62,880 nucleotides of DNA. It comes from an uncultured Prochlorococcus sp. GTDB lineage: Bacteria; Cyanobacteriota; Cyanobacteriia; PCC-6307; Cyanobiaceae. Position numbers and translations under genes: made by a program. The DNA is taken from positions 1 to 62,880 of the forward strand of contig CACAYX010000003.1 in assembly GCA_902536775.1 (NCBI GenBank), written 5' to 3'. Each line of letters opens with the position of its first letter. Position 1 is the stretch's first letter. Under the pieces are notes generated by a model. That model was not told where the DNA came from, did no database searches, and worked only from the letters and a program-made list of their open reading frames with translations. Positions 60,452 through 62,880 of the stretch are shown one piece after another.

Positions 60452-61627
60452 GTGATACTTAAATTTAAAAATAATTACAGTAAATGTTGCCTTATTACTA
60501 TTTTATTTATTTGTGTTTTTCAGACTGAAAGTGTTTTTGCGTCTAGAGAGCCAATAATAAGAGTTTTGATATCAACAAATAACAATTTAAGGATTAGATC
60601 AGATAGATCAATTCCTTTAATGATAGAGGGGGAATTTTTTTCAAGTAAAAAAATAAAAGGTTTAACTTTGATAAATGAGAAAAATAGAAAAATTTTATAT
60701 TTTGATAAAAATAAACAAAAAAAATATGAATTAAAAAGTAATCAACAATTTCAAATTAGATCTTTTGATGGAAGAGGTATATGGGTTGGTCAGAAAAGAT
60801 ATTCTGGTAAGCTTGATCTCTTCGTACTTGATTCTGAAATATTGGTAGTGAATGTTTTAGGAATAGAGAAATACTTAAGTAGTGTAGTGGGCTCAGAGAT
60901 GCCAACAAAATGGCCTATTGAAGCATTAAAAGCACAAGCAATTGCCTCAAGAACTTATGCTTTAAAGCAAAAGGGGAATAATTTATTTGATATAGATTCA
61001 ACCCAGAAAAATCAAGTCTATAATGGATTAGAATCAAGAACTTATAAAACTATCAGAGCCGTTAAAAGTACCCGATCTTTGGTTTTGACGTATAAAAATA
61101 AATTAATTAATGCTTTGTTTCATAGTAGCTCAGGTGGAATGACAGAAAATAGCCAAGATGTATGGAAGAATAAATATCCATATTTATCAAGTGTGAAAGA
61201 TTTTGATAAAAATAATCCAACATTTAGATGGCAAAAAAAAATTTCGAGTAATGAATTAAAAGATTTTTTTCCCAAGATTGGAGGTTTAAATAATATAAAG
61301 ATTCTCGATATTACTAGTACCGGGAGGGTAAAAAATGTAAAAGTTATTGGGGCTTATGGTTCTGATCAAATATCTGGGGTAGTTTTAAGAAAAAGATTAG
61401 GCCTCAAAAGTAATTTTGTGAGATTTAAATTTTTTGAGGAAGAATTAAACGATAAATTTCCTATAAAAAAAGGTTTGCTAGTTTTTGGTCAAGGATCAGG
61501 TCATGGAGTAGGCATGAGTCAATGGGGTGCTAAATATTTGGCGTCTAGAGGTCAAAAAGCTGAAAGAATATTAAAGTATTTTTATAGGGGTGTGAAGATT
61601 AAACCTTTTAGAAAAGATTACCTATAG
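60452..61627 (+). CDS. SpoIID/LytB-domain protein
   Basis: 391 residues from a GTG start. A signal peptide (about residues 1-31, KCCLITILFICVFQTESVFA) is followed by the SpoIID amidase-stimulating domain: VVNVLGIEKYLSSVVGSEMP, WPIEALKAQAIASRTYAL, LFHSSSGGMTENSQDVWKNK and GSGHGVGMSQWGAKYLASRG. In cyanobacteria these proteins act at the peptidoglycan; they are not linked to sporulation. It converges on truB, leaving 3 nt. Confidence 0.92.
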   Translation: MILKFKNNYSKCCLITILFICVFQTESVFASREPIIRVLISTNNNLRIRSDRSIPLMIEGEFFSSKKIKGLTLINEKNRKILYFDKNKQKKYELKSNQQFQIRSFDGRGIWVGQKRYSGKLDLFVLDSEILVVNVLGIEKYLSSVVGSEMPTKWPIEALKAQAIASRTYALKQKGNNLFDIDSTQKNQVYNGLESRTYKTIRAVKSTRSLVLTYKNKLINALFHSSSGGMTENSQDVWKNKYPYLSSVKDFDKNNPTFRWQKKISSNELKDFFPKIGGLNNIKILDITSTGRVKNVKVIGAYGSDQISGVVLRKRLGLKSNFVRFKFFEEELNDKFPIKKGLLVFGQGSGHGVGMSQWGAKYLASRGQKAERILKYFYRGVKIKPFRKDYL

Positions 61628-61630
61628 AAG

Positions 61631-62554
61631 TTATTTAGCATTGAGGACTAATTTTGGATTTATATTAGATAGATCTTTATTTAAGAAGCCAATCCCGAGT
61701 AGTGTTTGTTTTTTATCAATTACTTTTATGGGTTTTTTACAATCAAAAGACTTGCTTTTCTTGATGTAATTAATATCAACTCTAATTGCTCTTCCTGTGT
61801 GCCAAAAATTGACTTGTTCTTCATTACTCAAGATGAATGTTGAAATGTGATTAAGAGCAAAGATTGTTGGAATAATAAAATTTTTCGAGCTTTCCCCTCC
61901 TTTCTCTTTTTCGATATCAGATATTTTTATCGAGTTTTGCTCATCAAAGCCACAAGCTGAAATCCTTTTAAGTTGTAGAAGGCAACCTTCGGAATTAAGA
62001 ATTTCTCCTAAATCTCTTGCAATTGCTCTTATATATGTGCCAGCTGAACATTTGATTTTTACTTCTATGATTCCTTGTATTTGGTCCCATTTCATTAAAG
62101 TAAGTTCGTCTATTTTTACTTCTCTTGGTGCTAATTCAAAAATTTCATTCCTGAAAGATTTTTTATAAGCCCTCTCACCATTGATGTGCACACTTGATAC
62201 TTTCGGTGGAATTTGTTTGATTATTCCTCTAAATCTATTTAAGTATTGATCTAATTTTTCATTACTGATTTTAGGCCAACTTTTTTGATTAATTATTTCC
62301 CCGTGAATATCATCAGTGTTAGTTCTTATACCTAATTTAATTTGTCCTATGTAAGTTTTACCCTGAGGAAGATATTGAATAAATCTTGTTGCACTGCCTA
62401 TAGCGATTGGTAATGTTCCTGTAACTTCTGGGTCAAGAGTTCCTGTGTGCCCAACCTTTTTTGTATTTAGTAACTTCCTTATTTGTTTAACACAATCATG
62501 AGAGGTACAGCCTTTATCTTTATTAATTACTAAGAATCCATCTTGAGTTTCCAT
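61631..62554 (-). CDS. truB: tRNA pseudouridine(55) synthase
   Basis: 307 residues. The catalytic Asp is D41 in [20 protein letters not shown], preceded by [34 protein letters not shown] and the C-terminal RNA-binding region match TruB. It makes pseudouridine 55 in the T-loop of tRNAs. It is divergent from the gene at 62631, with 76 nt between the starts. Confidence 0.96.
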   Translation of the reverse strand: METQDGFLVINKDKGCTSHDCVKQIRKLLNTKKVGHTGTLDPEVTGTLPIAIGSATRFIQYLPQGKTYIGQIKLGIRTNTDDIHGEIINQKSWPKISNEKLDQYLNRFRGIIKQIPPKVSSVHINGERAYKKSFRNEIFELAPREVKIDELTLMKWDQIQGIIEVKIKCSAGTYIRAIARDLGEILNSEGCLLQLKRISACGFDEQNSIKISDIEKEKGGESSKNFIIPTIFALNHISTFILSNEEQVNFWHTGRAIRVDINYIKKSKSFDCKKPIKVIDKKQTLLGIGFLNKDLSNINPKLVLNAK

Positions 62555-62630
62555 TTTTAATATTAAGAATTCTTTGAGAAAGATTTACAACCATTCTATG
62601 ATTTTGGTATCAGAAATTTAGAGTAAGAAA

Positions 62631-62880
62631 TTGAAAAACAATACTTTTATCTTAAAAGAGTTTCTAGAAAATGCTTTTAATTTGAAATCACATTTAGTGG
62701 AATACTTATCTATTAGAGAATGTGATTTAGATGGATTTCTTGCAAATGCAAAGATGAATTTGGCAAATTCACATCCTGGCGATGCTTTGAATGATGTTTC
62801 AGATTTTTATACTGAGATTGTAGGAGATAGGCATGTAGCTGATTTAGCTGCTTGGCATATCTCGAGTAGGGAATACATCG
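62631..62880 (+). CDS. conserved hypothetical protein, 5' part only
   Basis: The frame opens with TTG at 62631 (the first possible ATG is at 62754) and stays open to the window edge: 83 residues seen. KNNTFILKEFLENAFNLKSH, then AKMNLANSHPGDALNDVSDF and TEIVGDRHVADLAAWHISSR look highly conserved. It is probably a widespread cyanobacterial protein, but I cannot name the family. TTG is the only start that includes the upstream coding-like residues. Confidence 0.7.
   Translation, partial: MKNNTFILKEFLENAFNLKSHLVEYLSIRECDLDGFLANAKMNLANSHPGDALNDVSDFYTEIVGDRHVADLAAWHISSREYI

Overview
This 63 kb window is cyanobacterial chromosome and almost certainly comes from a high-light-adapted Prochlorococcus. 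The DNA is very AT-rich throughout. Intergenic stretches are full of tiny ORFs. The gene set contains oxygenic-phototroph markers: the chloroplast-type ribosomal protein Ycf65/PSRP-3, the photosystem II S4-domain protein, [2Fe-2S] ferredoxin PetF, three one-helix high-light-inducible (Hli) proteins, acyl-lipid desaturases and several cyanobacterial DUF families (DUF1818, DUF2811, DUF2214). The species call is inferred from composition and gene content; no search was run.

Layout. 0-11.5 kb is conserved core: the 3' end of an M24 (PepP-like) aminopeptidase, Ycf65, ATP synthase epsilon and beta, groES-groEL, secG, gpmI, pyrR, a short Hsp70-like protein, RNA polymerase omega, DUF1818, DUF2811 and an EVE-domain protein. 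11.7-28 kb is accessory: a large OafA-type acyltransferase, lipoproteins, a dienelactone hydrolase, then many genes of 30-70 codons, several decayed by single-base indels or in-frame stops (a cupin, a LOG-family protein, an NTF2-like protein, a CP12-tail small protein). 28-45 kb mixes housekeeping and envelope functions (LptF/G permease, two desaturases, DUF938 methyltransferase, DMT permease, flavoprotein, GAF protein) with further tiny genes and the Hli genes. 45-63 kb is mostly core again: pirin, murD, an SDR, a ligase-like protein, a photolyase-like protein, DoxX, a PPOX-fold protein, tRNA-Val, the PSII S4 protein, serA, prmA, petF, a lumenal pentapeptide protein, RNase Z, a SpoIID protein and truB.

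How genes work together. The core supports energy conversion (ATP synthase, ferredoxin), protein folding (GroESL, Hsp70-like), amino-acid and nucleotide metabolism (SerA, GpmI, PyrR) and envelope biogenesis (MurD, LptF/G, desaturases, acyltransferase). The small-protein regions form recognisable sets: an overlapping four-gene cassette at 21.1-21.6 kb, paralogue pairs with shared short motifs, Cys-motif proteins and Hli proteins.

Most unusual items: the cassette of overlapping tiny genes; two small proteins with a CP12-like C-x3-P-x4-C tail; a 16-nt palindromic element upstream of two unrelated loci; a photolyase-like protein that appears to carry its domains in reverse order; a DNA-ligase adenylation domain standing alone; an orphan terminator suggesting an sRNA; and a cluster of decayed genes confined to the accessory region. 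All similarity statements come from reading motifs by eye.
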